Origin: Akkermansiaceae bacterium UBA956
GTDB taxonomy: Bacteria > Verrucomicrobiota > Verrucomicrobiia > Verrucomicrobiales > Akkermansiaceae
DNA length: 64,000 nucleotides
Assembly (NCBI GenBank): GCA_002293145.1
Contig: DBCO01000005.1
Span: 124,001 to 188,000 of the forward strand
Direction: 5' to 3'
The position numbers and the translations under genes are program-made. Under the pieces are notes generated by a model. It was given only the letters and a program-made list of their open reading frames with translations. It was not told the origin of the DNA and did no database searches. Positions 35,301 to 44,268 of this stretch are shown here, in pieces; within the stretch, counting starts at the first letter, position 1; each line of letters begins with the position of its first letter.

Positions 35301-36848
35301 CGTGCTCGCAACACCGGCCCGAAAGGTGGCGAAAAACGCTTCATCCAAGGCAATTACACGGGCCAACTTTCCTCACGCGGCGAGACCATTACCCTAGTCG
35401 ACTCTGCGAACACCACCATGGCCAGCTTCACTTATACAGGAGCGCCAACCCTTGCTCAACAACACCTGCGCATTTCAGAAATTCATTACAACCCCGCTGA
35501 TCCCACACCAGCTGAATCACTGGCCTTACCGGGCATCAACAACGACGATTTTGAATTCATCGAAATTGTCAACAACGGCAACACCAGCATTGATCTCACC
35601 GATTACACCATCACCGCTGGTTTTGACTTCACCTTTCCGAGCACAGCGGTCGCAGCCGGTGCGCGCGTGGTAATTGCCAAAAATCCCGCTGCCTTTTTGC
35701 TGCGCCACCCCGGTTTTACCGGAGTTCTCGGCGGCTACGATGACAACCTTAGCAACGGCGGCGAGCGCATCGAACTCACCGAAGCCTCAGGCGAAGTGGT
35801 CACCGATTTTTCATACAATGACCTCTGGTATCCGCACAGCGATAGCGGAGGTTCCTCGTTAGTATTGCGCAATGCCAACACTCCAGATGCGCAAATGGGA
35901 GCGGCGAGCAGTTGGATCATGAGCCCTGACAGCGATGGTTCACCTAGCACGGGCGATGTTTTTGCGACGATTGCGCTGAGTGATCTCAGCAAAATCTACA
36001 ACGCCAATATGCAAATACCGACCATCACCACCACCCCCGCCAACATTGCCGTGGCAATCACCTATGACGATTCTCTCACGCCCCCCATCAACTGCGGAAG
36101 CTACGCCGTTGTTGCTACCATCTCATCTCCCAACTACGAAGGCACAGCTACCGGGACTTTCACAATTGAAAAAGCTTCACAAACGATCGATTTTCCTCTG
36201 ATCTCCGACATTCCTCTCGATGGAGGAATTACGACGCTTACCGCTTCCAGCTCCAGCAATCTGCCTGTCGAATATGAAATCATCAGCGGACCTGTGAATT
36301 TGTCGTCAAATGCAATCACACCTGCGGGCAGCGGCAGCGTAACCGTGCGAGCCACACAAATCGGTAATGTAAATTATCAACCCGCCCCACACGTGGAGCG
36401 GAGTTTTCTGGTCACTCACAGTTACCAAGATAGCGCGTGGCGGAGAGCCCATTTCTCTGTCACACAACTCGACGATCCTTCAGTTTCTGGTGATCAAGCC
36501 GACCCCGATGGCGATGGATGGTGCAATCTCATCGAATACGCCACAGCGACTCATCCTCTCATTTCTGATCGCGCCCAGCCTCCCATCTCTGCTGGAAAAA
36601 CTACCGTGTTGGGACAAATTTACCAGACCTTGCAATTCCGTCGTCGCATCAACAACTCAGCTATTCAAGTGCGCGCCGAAGTCTCGCTATCACTACAATC
36701 ATGGCTGCACGGCGAAGAACATTTTCTTCCTGTCGGCCCCCCTATAGCCAATGGTGATGGTACTGAAACCGTCACTTATCGCAGCACCCAAGCCCTCGGA
36801 TCACGCAACCGCGAGCTTCTGCGCCTGCATGTGAGCATTACGCCCTAA
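32376..36848 (+). CDS. Giant secreted LTD/CotH-kinase-domain protein
   Basis: A 1490-residue exported protein with a signal peptide at residues 1-19. An N-terminal lamin-tail domain opens with IVISEFLAENVSG and DWIELHN. A CotH-kinase-like region lies in the middle: HLNGSFHGVVDMMEDGDDR, then NYYLYRDTN and IVWDVDLTQGHQWNG, which match the CotH catalytic blocks in a diverged form. Two further lamin-tail modules follow (NSIDFFPSTGTQNSEYIIL and LRISEIHYNPAD), then an MBG-like repeat. CotH proteins phosphorylate spore-coat proteins in Bacillus; similar modules in these phyla occur in extracellular proteins. The ATG at 32376 begins the signal. No sorting tail was seen at the C-terminus. The gene stands alone. 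Confidence 0.8.
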   Translation: MLHRLILLLSLLLSPAIQAQIVISEFLAENVSGIKDENDSRQDWIELHNSSSITVSISGWWLTDKTTNTALWQFPNVSMPANGTLLVWASGKNRRVAGQPLHTNFSLSKSGEYLGLYKPNAGTGQPEMVNDFSPSYPAQATDVSYGRTFGSTTSMILPSGASGKYKFPTSVAIFSGLNYAAGDMGNGDASGWNRSTSYDDSSWMNFTSGLGYDTGGKFNSLISTNIQSTMQNLHNSVCARLKFNVANPNAYDSYKIRIKYEDGCTVFLNGNSTPIMNYNNPSPLAFNSVAANAPNSTWQLWSEVTVPASSIVAGDNLLAIQGCNTSTSSSDFLLLPEVIGVTNLSLGSPGYFSTPTPNASNGASASGPILYSALPEDPNIPRPTGTAASPALTVSLRVVQTANPISVVRVIPRVMYAAESAAITMLDNGVAPDLIAGDKIFTTTLATNALAYGQMLRWRFEAVDSASNLTKLPAYLDPLDSPQYFGTVSQRNDLANTQLPIVDWFVEGAPTTGPTAAAFRGSMYFLGYFYDNIGHEIHGQSTAGLTKKSYDFDSNTGFRFLWQEGQNRVKDLNMLSNYADKTKTRNTVSQEVIGLMGAPNHFCKPVRMHLNGSFHGVVDMMEDGDDRLLDRNGLDPEGAFYKIYAETMNSAAEKKTRKTEANTDLNTFTNSLDPFIALATRRSYAYDNVDIAATVNYLVARQLQSDADHGHKNYYLYRDTNVTGEWMPIVWDVDLTQGHQWNGNNNTGGYFNDSLITDNPLNRHSSANRLYNVILESPEFQEMFARRMRSAMDQFLGSPGSPQGLIANRMAEIMALIDPDPANPSPLTDGDIDHTKWGMPSANFINNRPREEVTRLLNDYFPARRTFLYNQAATRPLVQKFGISGGTPIPNAAQSVSAGDVVINSIDFFPSTGTQNSEYIILKNTSAQAIDLTGWKLTGAINHNFTAGTVIPSGAGTAAVEYKGLLHIVKNAAAFRARNTGPKGGEKRFIQGNYTGQLSSRGETITLVDSANTTMASFTYTGAPTLAQQHLRISEIHYNPADPTPAESLALPGINNDDFEFIEIVNNGNTSIDLTDYTITAGFDFTFPSTAVAAGARVVIAKNPAAFLLRHPGFTGVLGGYDDNLSNGGERIELTEASGEVVTDFSYNDLWYPHSDSGGSSLVLRNANTPDAQMGAASSWIMSPDSDGSPSTGDVFATIALSDLSKIYNANMQIPTITTTPANIAVAITYDDSLTPPINCGSYAVVATISSPNYEGTATGTFTIEKASQTIDFPLISDIPLDGGITTLTASSSSNLPVEYEIISGPVNLSSNAITPAGSGSVTVRATQIGNVNYQPAPHVERSFLVTHSYQDSAWRRAHFSVTQLDDPSVSGDQADPDGDGWCNLIEYATATHPLISDRAQPPISAGKTTVLGQIYQTLQFRRRINNSAIQVRAEVSLSLQSWLHGEEHFLPVGPPIANGDGTETVTYRSTQALGSRNRELLRLHVSITP

Positions 36849-36916
36849 AATGCCCTGCCCCACTCGGAAAGAATCGTCAATTCTGCTCATTTCCTGCTTT
36901 TACTCAGGAAAATATC

Positions 36917-39883
36917 ATGCAAGATATCTCTGCTCGCATGGATGATCGATACGAAATACGAGGGAAAATTGGCCAAGGTGGAATTGGAGCGGTTTATCGC
37001 GCCTATGACAAAAACTTAAACCGTGAAGTAGCACTCAAACGCATACTTCCCGAAGGCGCCGCTGATTCTGAAAAAGAAGCAACACACCAACTCACGAAAG
37101 AGGCGGGAGCACTCTCTGTGCTCCAACATCCACACATTGTCACCATTTATGATGTCGGAATCGATGAAGACGGACCCTACGTGGTCATGGAGTTATTGCA
37201 CGGCAAAACCATTGACGAACTTGTAGAAAAAGCGAGCTTCACGTGGCTGGACTTCCGCGAATTCGCACTACAAACGCAAGAGGCCCTCATCGCCGCTCAA
37301 GACATGAGCTTGATCCACCGCGACCTCAAGCCCGCAAACGTCATGCTCACCTGGCTCCCTTCCGGTAAATTTCAGGTAAAAATCGTCGATTTTGGATTGG
37401 CAAAATTCTGCCCCAGGCCATCACTGCAAACGATCGATCAAAAGCACTCTATCTTCGGTTCAATCTTTTTCATGTCGCCCGAGCAATTTGAGCGCACCGA
37501 GCTCGATGTCCGCACCGACATGTATTCCATCGGTTGCGTTTACTACTATGCACTCACCGGAGTCCACCCCTTCAGCGGAGAAACTGGGCCACAGATTATG
37601 GTCGCTCACCTCGATCACCGCGTTTACCCCCTTCACGAAATCCGGCCGGACCTGCCTCGCTGGGTCTGTGACTGGGTCATGTGGCATATCAATCGCCTTC
37701 CTGACCATCGCCCCAAAAATGCACGCGAAGCACTAGGGCTCTTCCTTCAGAGCGATCTCAATGAAGCACCGCAAGCGTTTCAAGGCGAGACCCAACCTGC
37801 CACCTCGCGTACGCAACTCGTAACACCCGGAGTAGCCGTCACAAAAAAAACTCCCACTGCAGTAAATTCGGCGATCGCAGCATTGATGAAAACTGCACCC
37901 CAGCCGATCCTGCCACCTGAGACTTATGGCAGACCCAGCGTTCACACGACTTCTCAGCCCAATATACAACAGCTAGGCGATTGTAATTTTACGGCAGCTC
38001 CCAATGCTCCCGCTCCTGCCGCGGTCGTCACACCGACAACGGCGCCAGTTCCCGCTGCCCCTTCTAATGCCGAGCCTACAACAGTTTTATCACAGATTCC
38101 CAAAGTTGCCGAGGCGGCAACTCAACCTGCAGAAATCAGATCTACCGAGATCATTGCTGTCATAGCATCAACTACCGAGCCCCCGGCCTTGCCCACACCA
38201 AATCCCGTTGTGGAAATCCCCACATCGCCTTCCCCAGAAGAAGCCGTTTCCACTCAAGCAACCGTAGCCCCACCCGCAGACATCATCTCCAAAGAAATTC
38301 CAGCAACCGTTGTTGCCACAGCAGCAGAAACTTCAACCAAATCCCAAAACGCTCTCATCATGGACCAAGGAACACCCAAACCAAAACCACGACTTATCAT
38401 TCCAGGCGCTAAACCAACCGCCGCCGAGATCCCCCCAACGCCAATTGCCGCCGATCCGGCACCGCCCATACCAGTCGCAGTTCCACTTGTCCCTGTTGCT
38501 CCGCCTCCCATCATCCTGCCAGCAGCCGCGCCCCTCCCGGCTGCCACCATTGCAAAACCTATCCTACAAGCTGGACCCAATCCGATCGCCGTCGCGCGCC
38601 CGATTGCCACCGCCACTCCTACCGCTCAAGGCCCACAAACATCAGCAATCAAGGCAACCGGCCCGAGTCTTGCAACGAAAGTGCCAATTGCTACCCCCTC
38701 CGCAGCAAACCAAGCGCCCAGCGAAGCGGCTACAACACAACTCAGCATCACCGGACCTAAGGAGAAAAAAGGTCTTAGCAATGGAGCCAAAGCCTCTCTT
38801 GCCGTCACACTCGGCCTCATCACGATCATTCTTGCATTTGTGTTTTTGAACAAACGTAGCGAAGGGAAAATCAACAAACGCTACAACGAGCTTGTCGCTC
38901 TTGCCGCTACACCAGGCACTTCGGAGCTAGCTGTAGACGAAAAAGATCTTCAAATCCTGCTTAACAGCGTGACAAGCATCGCCTCAAACACCTCACGCGA
39001 GACCGTTTACAAAGCACTCTTCATTGCCCAACCTACCGATAGCACCGACGTCGATGAAATGCTGATCAAGTATGCCACTACCGCCGTTATGCCTGAAGAA
39101 ATCCGCGTCAATCTCCTCCGTCGCGTCATCGGTGGCAGAAAGCACGAGGCCAGTGTCGATCCACTCATTACCTTCATCAATTCAAATCCCAAGCCCGAGA
39201 GTGCCAGCGCCGCTCTTGAAGCGATTCGCGATATGGCCTCCGATACTCACTTCAAGCAATTGCTCATCATTTTGGAATTTTCCCAAGACAGCAATCTCCG
39301 TAAAAATGCCGAAGAAGCCGTTGTAACTGTCTTGAATAAATCCAGTGATCGTAAAGCCATGGGCGAATACGTGGGCGCTTCCTTACAAGCTGCTACTAGC
39401 CCAGAAATCAAGCAAGCCTTGCTTCGTGTATACAGCGCCACGGGCTCAGAGAATGCCAAAACCGCAATCGAAGAAGCACTGAAGTCATCTGACCAAACCA
39501 TGCAGATCGCCGCCGCCGCCGCTTTCAAGAACTGGCCTAATGATGAAATGTTTAGCTACATCATTGCGCAAATTTCCAGCAGCGATGACGAAAACGTGCG
39601 CACTCGCATGTTCCAAGCCGCAAGAGAATTTCTCGCCCAGGATTCCGATCGCGCAGAAAAAGACGATCAGCCTCTCTGGACAGCTCTCAGCAAAGTCGCC
39701 AAAACAGCTGAAGAACAAGAGTCCATTGTCCGCGGTCTGATCACCCACCACCCAACGGCTTGGGCATTGCCAATCATCACCAATTTCTATGAGAACTCCG
39801 AGTATGATAGCGTCATCGACATCGCCGAACGCGCGATGGATAAACTCAAAAACGCTGATGACGAAAAAGAGGTAGGAGAATAA
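36917..39883 (+). CDS. Transmembrane Ser/Thr protein kinase with periplasmic HEAT-like repeats
   Basis: A 988-residue Hanks-type kinase. The kinase domain covers about residues 10-280: the Gly loop GQGGIGAVYRAY, Lys41, HRDLKPAN (Asp136), DFG at 158-160 and the MSPEQ activation-segment end. A long Pro/Ala/Thr-rich linker (about 290-620) leads to one transmembrane helix (about 628-646, LAVTLGLITIILAFVF). The remaining 330 residues are helical, with repeated pairs resembling HEAT repeats (VDPLITFINSNPKPESASAA, IKQALLRVYSATGSENAKTA), and would lie in the periplasm as the sensor. A Shine-Dalgarno-like AGGAAAA lies before the ATG at 36917. The ligand and targets are unknown. Confidence 0.85.
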   Translation: MQDISARMDDRYEIRGKIGQGGIGAVYRAYDKNLNREVALKRILPEGAADSEKEATHQLTKEAGALSVLQHPHIVTIYDVGIDEDGPYVVMELLHGKTIDELVEKASFTWLDFREFALQTQEALIAAQDMSLIHRDLKPANVMLTWLPSGKFQVKIVDFGLAKFCPRPSLQTIDQKHSIFGSIFFMSPEQFERTELDVRTDMYSIGCVYYYALTGVHPFSGETGPQIMVAHLDHRVYPLHEIRPDLPRWVCDWVMWHINRLPDHRPKNAREALGLFLQSDLNEAPQAFQGETQPATSRTQLVTPGVAVTKKTPTAVNSAIAALMKTAPQPILPPETYGRPSVHTTSQPNIQQLGDCNFTAAPNAPAPAAVVTPTTAPVPAAPSNAEPTTVLSQIPKVAEAATQPAEIRSTEIIAVIASTTEPPALPTPNPVVEIPTSPSPEEAVSTQATVAPPADIISKEIPATVVATAAETSTKSQNALIMDQGTPKPKPRLIIPGAKPTAAEIPPTPIAADPAPPIPVAVPLVPVAPPPIILPAAAPLPAATIAKPILQAGPNPIAVARPIATATPTAQGPQTSAIKATGPSLATKVPIATPSAANQAPSEAATTQLSITGPKEKKGLSNGAKASLAVTLGLITIILAFVFLNKRSEGKINKRYNELVALAATPGTSELAVDEKDLQILLNSVTSIASNTSRETVYKALFIAQPTDSTDVDEMLIKYATTAVMPEEIRVNLLRRVIGGRKHEASVDPLITFINSNPKPESASAALEAIRDMASDTHFKQLLIILEFSQDSNLRKNAEEAVVTVLNKSSDRKAMGEYVGASLQAATSPEIKQALLRVYSATGSENAKTAIEEALKSSDQTMQIAAAAAFKNWPNDEMFSYIIAQISSSDDENVRTRMFQAAREFLAQDSDRAEKDDQPLWTALSKVAKTAEEQESIVRGLITHHPTAWALPIITNFYENSEYDSVIDIAERAMDKLKNADDEKEVGE

Positions 39884-39929
39884 TTGCGCCGCCTATTGAC
39901 AAACATACCGATCTAGCGAAGCTACCGCC

Positions 39930-40475
39930 ATGCACGAAGAAATTACACTCGCACGCGACGTCGATGCCATCCAGATTCCCAGCGGTGACAGCCTCACCCT
40001 GCCCATCGGCACGGTCGTTTATATCACTCAACGCCTTGGTGGCACCTACACCGTGGCAACCTCTGCGGGCCTAGCGCGCATTTCCTCGAAAGATGCCGAT
40101 GCTCTAGGAATCAACCCTGAGGCCGAACAGAAAAAGTCCGAGGAAATCGAACGCCTCAAGGACGCCCCACTCGAAGAACAAGTTTGGGCACAACTCAAAG
40201 GAGTGTTCGATCCAGAAATCCCCGTTGACATCGTCAATCTTGGACTCGTCTATGATTGCGCCTTGGAAAAACACGATGGCAAAACCGTGGCACTCGTGAA
40301 AATGACCCTCACCGCCCCAGGTTGTGGCATGGGTCCAGTCATCGCTGCCGATGCCCAGGCGCGCCTGATGTCACTGCCAGAAATCGATGAAGCCCGCGTC
40401 GATCTCGTTTGGGATCCCGCATGGAACCAAGACATGATCTCAGAAGAAGGCCGCATGATCCTCGGCATGGTCTAA
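39930..40475 (+). CDS. sufT: Fe-S assembly protein SufT (MIP18/DUF59 family)
   Basis: A 181-residue protein with a C-terminal MIP18/DUF59 domain: DPEIPVDIVNLGLVYDC, the conserved Cys in TLTAPGCGMG, and VDLVWDPAWNQDMIS. The N-terminal extension of about 75 residues with IPSGDSLTLPIGTVVYITQ is typical of SufT rather than of stand-alone DUF59 proteins. SufT assists maturation of iron-sulfur proteins. It lies about 12.5 kb from the fur-sufC-sufB-sufD operon and on the other strand, so it is not in that operon. The lipoprotein gene begins 14 bp downstream. Confidence 0.9.
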   Translation: MHEEITLARDVDAIQIPSGDSLTLPIGTVVYITQRLGGTYTVATSAGLARISSKDADALGINPEAEQKKSEEIERLKDAPLEEQVWAQLKGVFDPEIPVDIVNLGLVYDCALEKHDGKTVALVKMTLTAPGCGMGPVIAADAQARLMSLPEIDEARVDLVWDPAWNQDMISEEGRMILGMV

Positions 40476-40489
40476 CACTTTACTTGCTC

Positions 40490-41104
40490 ATGAATTTCTC
40501 ACGCTCCAATCTTGTCAATCGCTTTGCCTCCTTGCTGGCTTTGTGCTTCGTCACAAGTCAGTGCGCTGAGAAAAAAGTCGCCAATGATGCATCCGAGACA
40601 TCCCGTCCGCGCACACTCACAGAGAGGCTCAATAGCAAAGAAAAACAAGGATACTTCAAGGACTCCGAAGGCAACTGGAAAGCCAATAACAACAAGCGTA
40701 GCAGCTTTGAGTCTGCCGGACAATCGTCCATGGGCAAAAAAGACTTCAATACCAAAAAATTCAACCCCGGCAACTACGAGAAAAAATCGTGGTGGGGAAA
40801 TCGCGAATACAAACCTCAACAGTATAGGGGTAATACCGATGCCAGTCGCTTCGCCACCACCGCACGCGATTCAGGAAAAAGCGCTGCCGAGGCTGGTAAT
40901 TCATCCTTTTTCACCGGGAAAAAAGTCGAAGCCAATCGCATCGCACATCAAGGCGCGCTCGAAGAGTCAACTTCCGGACTTACACGCCCCAGCGATGCAG
41001 AAACTGATCTGAGACGCAAGGTTTACCAAGAACCCGATATCATCGACTGGCGAGCACAACGCGCCCTCCAGATCAACGATACGAAATCGTGGTTGCGCAA
41101 ATAA
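40490..41104 (+). CDS. Lipoprotein of unknown function
   Basis: A 204-residue exported protein. The N-terminus has a signal sequence with a lipobox-like SQC near residues 24-26 (ALCFVTSQC), so it is probably a lipoprotein. The mature protein is unusually rich in Lys, Asn, Ser and Arg, with aromatic-basic segments (KKSWWGNREYKPQQYRG) and low predicted secondary structure. It shares an operon with sufT (14-bp gap). No family was recognised; the basic, probably disordered character suggests binding to an acidic surface polymer. Confidence 0.65.
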   Translation: MNFSRSNLVNRFASLLALCFVTSQCAEKKVANDASETSRPRTLTERLNSKEKQGYFKDSEGNWKANNNKRSSFESAGQSSMGKKDFNTKKFNPGNYEKKSWWGNREYKPQQYRGNTDASRFATTARDSGKSAAEAGNSSFFTGKKVEANRIAHQGALEESTSGLTRPSDAETDLRRKVYQEPDIIDWRAQRALQINDTKSWLRK

Positions 41105-41572
41105 GCTGCCCTCTCTGCACAGCCCACATTCAGTAACCAATACAGTGCAAATCAGCCTGAGCTAAAGGGAGGCTCTGGAAAGTGGGTTTTTTGAGACAGT
41201 AACTTGTTTGGGGTGATTTTCCCAATTGGCAACTGGCACTGGTTTTTGAGACTTTTCTGCTCGGGGTTTCTTTTTTTGTTAGGCTTAGGCTGTTTTTATT
41301 AGGGCGTAGCGGGTGAGGTTTCCGTATGACATAAGACTCATGGTTGGTGATCATAACATTGATCAGGGATGGCACTTTTGATGACTTCAGTCGTCGAGTG
41401 AAAACCACCCATGGGGCAACGAATGTGCATAGCAAAAAGAAGATTGTTGGGGCTTGGTTTCGAGCTCGTTCAGCCAAGATAGCTGTCTGCCCAATACGGT
41501 TTCTAGCTCAGTGAAAAACCTCTGCGATATCCTCCACGAACTCCGCACCTTTGCGTGTCGTTCGTATTACAA
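41105..41572. other. Intergenic region, no supported gene
   Basis: About 470 bp between convergent genes. One 115-codon frame on the minus strand (41130-41477) has an unnatural composition and no family. A protein-like fragment on the plus strand (about 41330-41500) has no start. T-rich runs occur near 41275. Nothing else seen. Confidence 0.35.
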
Positions 41573-42718
41573 TCAATCGCCCATCTCCAGTGCCACCAAA
41601 GCATTATGGCCACCGAGCGATGCGGCAATTTTGAAGATCGGTCCAGTCACAGCAAGAATTTCATGGGGTAGCTCAAATCCAGATGGCACATGCAAGCCTG
41701 GCAAGTTCGGCAAGGTCTCTCCGCGCCGAAGCGCGTCAATCCACAACACTGTTTCTAACAAGGAACCAGCACCAATTCCATGTCCCAAAAACGGCTTGAG
41801 CAAGTGCAAGCTTGGTGGATTTTCTGAAAAAACTTCCGCGAAGCACTGTGGCTCCGCAGTCGCATGAGAAGGTGTCCCAGTCGCATGCGGACACAAGCCT
41901 TGCGGCATACCAAAACGACGAATCCCCTCGCGCAAGAGTGCTTGTAGCTGTCCGCTTTTAGGTGCGAGCGATAGAGGATCGCAGGCATCCGAATTAGCGA
42001 GATAACCAGAAAATTTCACCGCATCACCATCGCTACCAATTTCTAACGCAACCGCCGCAGCCGCTTCGGCAGGGAAAATTCCACTCGTGAGCGGATGATA
42101 CGGATCATTTTTTCCCGTCTTCGAAAGAATTCCGGTCGCATGGTAGCTATCTAACAACAATTTCACCAACGGCAAATCGACCGCCACGACCAAGGCCCGC
42201 TGCGCCATACCACATTGCAAATGCATTCGGCCCATCCCCAACGCATCCAGTCCCGCCGAGCATCCTGTGGAAATCACCTGATAGGCACCACCGATGCCGA
42301 GCTCGATCGATACCGCTGCCGCAGCCTCTCCGTGCATCGCATTGCTCGCCGCCATCAAAGGAAAACCACGACGCCCCGGCCATGGCTCGATCCAACCTGC
42401 CGCACCACCGCGAGATGTTCCTAGCATCAGAACCGTCTCGCGTAACTCAGATTGCGACCACCCCGCCTCGCGCACCGCGTGTCGCGCAACATGCAGCGCT
42501 GCCATCGCCGCAGGTGACCATTTTCGATGTGTCAACATGGTCCGATTCTGAATCCATGCCGCAGGCAATTCAGGATAACCACAGTCTAACAATTCTCCAA
42601 GAGGTCGAAATGGCAAAGCCGCACCCACCACAGATGCCGCGTGATGAATGCCATCGCGATGTGCGGCTACCGTGTCACCCCACGCCGAAAGCGCACCAAG
42701 CCCCGTCAGGGAAATCAT
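41573..42718 (-). CDS. Stand-alone beta-ketoacyl synthase-like protein
   Basis: A 381-residue KAS I/II-type condensing-enzyme homologue with a complete triad: Cys153 in STGCSAGLDA, His278 in the diverged CPHATGTPSHA, and His313 in KPFLGHGIGAG (with Lys308). The fold markers GTSRGGAAGW and AASNAMHGEAAAA are present. It is shorter and more diverged than FabF and lies far from any fatty-acid gene, so it may work in an unusual fatty-acid or polyketide-like pathway. The ATG at 42718 has GAGGG four bases upstream; the longer frame to 42763 is less likely. No acyl-carrier protein lies nearby. Confidence 0.8.
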   Translation of the reverse strand: MISLTGLGALSAWGDTVAAHRDGIHHAASVVGAALPFRPLGELLDCGYPELPAAWIQNRTMLTHRKWSPAAMAALHVARHAVREAGWSQSELRETVLMLGTSRGGAAGWIEPWPGRRGFPLMAASNAMHGEAAAAVSIELGIGGAYQVISTGCSAGLDALGMGRMHLQCGMAQRALVVAVDLPLVKLLLDSYHATGILSKTGKNDPYHPLTSGIFPAEAAAAVALEIGSDGDAVKFSGYLANSDACDPLSLAPKSGQLQALLREGIRRFGMPQGLCPHATGTPSHATAEPQCFAEVFSENPPSLHLLKPFLGHGIGAGSLLETVLWIDALRRGETLPNLPGLHVPSGFELPHEILAVTGPIFKIAASLGGHNALVALEMGD

Positions 42719-42855
42719 TTCCCTCGCAGAATCTCGTGCCTCAATTTCTCGCTCATGGCTCACACGGGAACTATTGATGATCGAACATCATTGCGCAAGC
42801 TCATCATTGTCGATGGTAGCCGAATCTAGCACAACGACTTTTTCTATCACTACTA

Positions 42856-44079
42856 TCAACGATTCGGCATGTCCCGATTCCCTGATTCACCTGGCCCACC
42901 AGGTCTACCTCCAGGCATCGCTCCACGATATTCATCTGTCGTGAGATTGCCATCGCCATTGCGATCCAATTTTTTCAAAGATCTTACCGCGCCGTCGATT
43001 TCCTTCGAATCAATCGTTCCATCACCGTTTAGATCGATGGCTTGGACCATCGGCATGCGTGGACCAGCAAGCGGCATGCCCTCTTGATTCGGCAGTGGAG
43101 GCCCTTCCATGATGCCACGCGGCTGTCCGCCAGGAGGCGCTTGATGGGGCCGAGCACCTCCAGAAGGCGCGTCATTTTTGCGAAAACTCTCGTCAGGCTC
43201 ACTACGCCACAACCGAGCGACAAAGGGAAATTTCGCGCTGATGCAGTAGTGGTAAGTTCCCTCAGGAAACTCGGGCGTCACGCCGAAACGGCCATTGCAT
43301 TCATCGAGATCACCCGATCCTTCGACGTAGGTAAAATCTTGCGTAAAGCGTCCGTCATAAACACCGCCTGGGCCTTCGGGAGCCCCAGGACGCTCACCTT
43401 TTTTCAATTGATAACTGGAGGTCATTTCTTTCAACGCACTCTTGGCATTCTTCGGATCACTGTGCGCACGCGAAGTATAAACAGGAAAACCATCGGCTGC
43501 CCATGCCACTAAGATCATAGTATCTCGATCCCCACCGCGTTTCTCCACCAAGCCCGTAGGCATCGCGTGATAATGATACGCACCATTGGGTTGCACATGA
43601 GCGTTGTGTTCATCGAGACCTAAATTCAAAAAACCTGTGGCAGCCTCGTAGCGCCATCCCGAGCGCATATCGTTATTCCACGTCTCACCAGTTCCCGGCT
43701 CAAATGGCACACCATTGACTCCCACACCCCACCAGTACCCCATGCGCCTCACTGGCTCATCCGCCGCAACCGGCTTCAGAGTCATACGAAACGCATAGCT
43801 CTGCGGTTTGATCGCATTTGGATTGCCACGGCGCGGAAATTCTCCCGGTTTATGATCAGGAATGCCGTTGCTCTCGATCAGACGAAATCCCGCTTCGGTT
43901 TTGATTTGCACCTTCTGCTTCATCTGACTCTCTGCCGTCTGCACCGTCATCAAGCTTTGCATTTCTCCTCCAGCATCATTTTCGTGATCGTGCCCGTCAG
44001 GATGTGCCACCAAAATTAGTGGGAATAGCAATGTGGACAAAAAAATGATTCCTCCGCTGCATCGATGTTTTGCATTCAT
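42856..44079 (-). CDS. YHYH-domain protein with C-terminal EF-hands
   Basis: A 407-residue exported protein with a signal peptide (about residues 1-25). The YHYH domain is complete: YWWGVGVNGVPFEPGT, the eponymous GAYHYHAMP, AWAADGFPVYTS and GTYHYCISAKFPF. A Pro/Gly-rich linker then leads to two EF-hand calcium loops, DLNGDGTIDSKE and DRNGDGNLTTDE, near the C-terminus. YHYH proteins are of unknown function and occur in marine and soil bacteria, often secreted; calcium-binding loops fused to them suggest a surface or matrix role. The N-terminal His/Asp-rich stretch (HPDGHDHEND) could bind metal. Confidence 0.8.
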   Translation of the reverse strand: MNAKHRCSGGIIFLSTLLFPLILVAHPDGHDHENDAGGEMQSLMTVQTAESQMKQKVQIKTEAGFRLIESNGIPDHKPGEFPRRGNPNAIKPQSYAFRMTLKPVAADEPVRRMGYWWGVGVNGVPFEPGTGETWNNDMRSGWRYEAATGFLNLGLDEHNAHVQPNGAYHYHAMPTGLVEKRGGDRDTMILVAWAADGFPVYTSRAHSDPKNAKSALKEMTSSYQLKKGERPGAPEGPGGVYDGRFTQDFTYVEGSGDLDECNGRFGVTPEFPEGTYHYCISAKFPFVARLWRSEPDESFRKNDAPSGGARPHQAPPGGQPRGIMEGPPLPNQEGMPLAGPRMPMVQAIDLNGDGTIDSKEIDGAVRSLKKLDRNGDGNLTTDEYRGAMPGGRPGGPGESGNRDMPNR

Positions 44080-44194
44080 GGTGTTGGTTCTTTACTTGTT
44101 TATTCATAACAAATCACTTGCCGACTTGTCGCGCATCTTTACCAAAACTTTACAATTTCGCTTTTCCAGCGAATCCCCAAAACTCAGAACACAA

Positions 44195-44240
44195 CAAAAA
44201 AAGCCCACAGACTTCGACCAAGGCCGAGGGTCTGTGGGCT
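44195..44240 (-). terminator. Intrinsic terminator of argG
   Basis: On the minus strand an 11-bp stem (AGCCCACAGAC / GTCTGTGGGCT, 44202-44212 with 44230-44240) is followed by a run of T (44195-44202 on the plus strand is A). It lies just beyond the argG stop. Confidence 0.85.
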
Positions 44241-44268
44241 GTAAAATGCCTAACAATTTATCAGGAAA

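Noticed and set aside
41130..41477. A 115-codon minus-strand frame
   Set aside because: Unnatural composition, no Shine-Dalgarno and no family; treated as chance.
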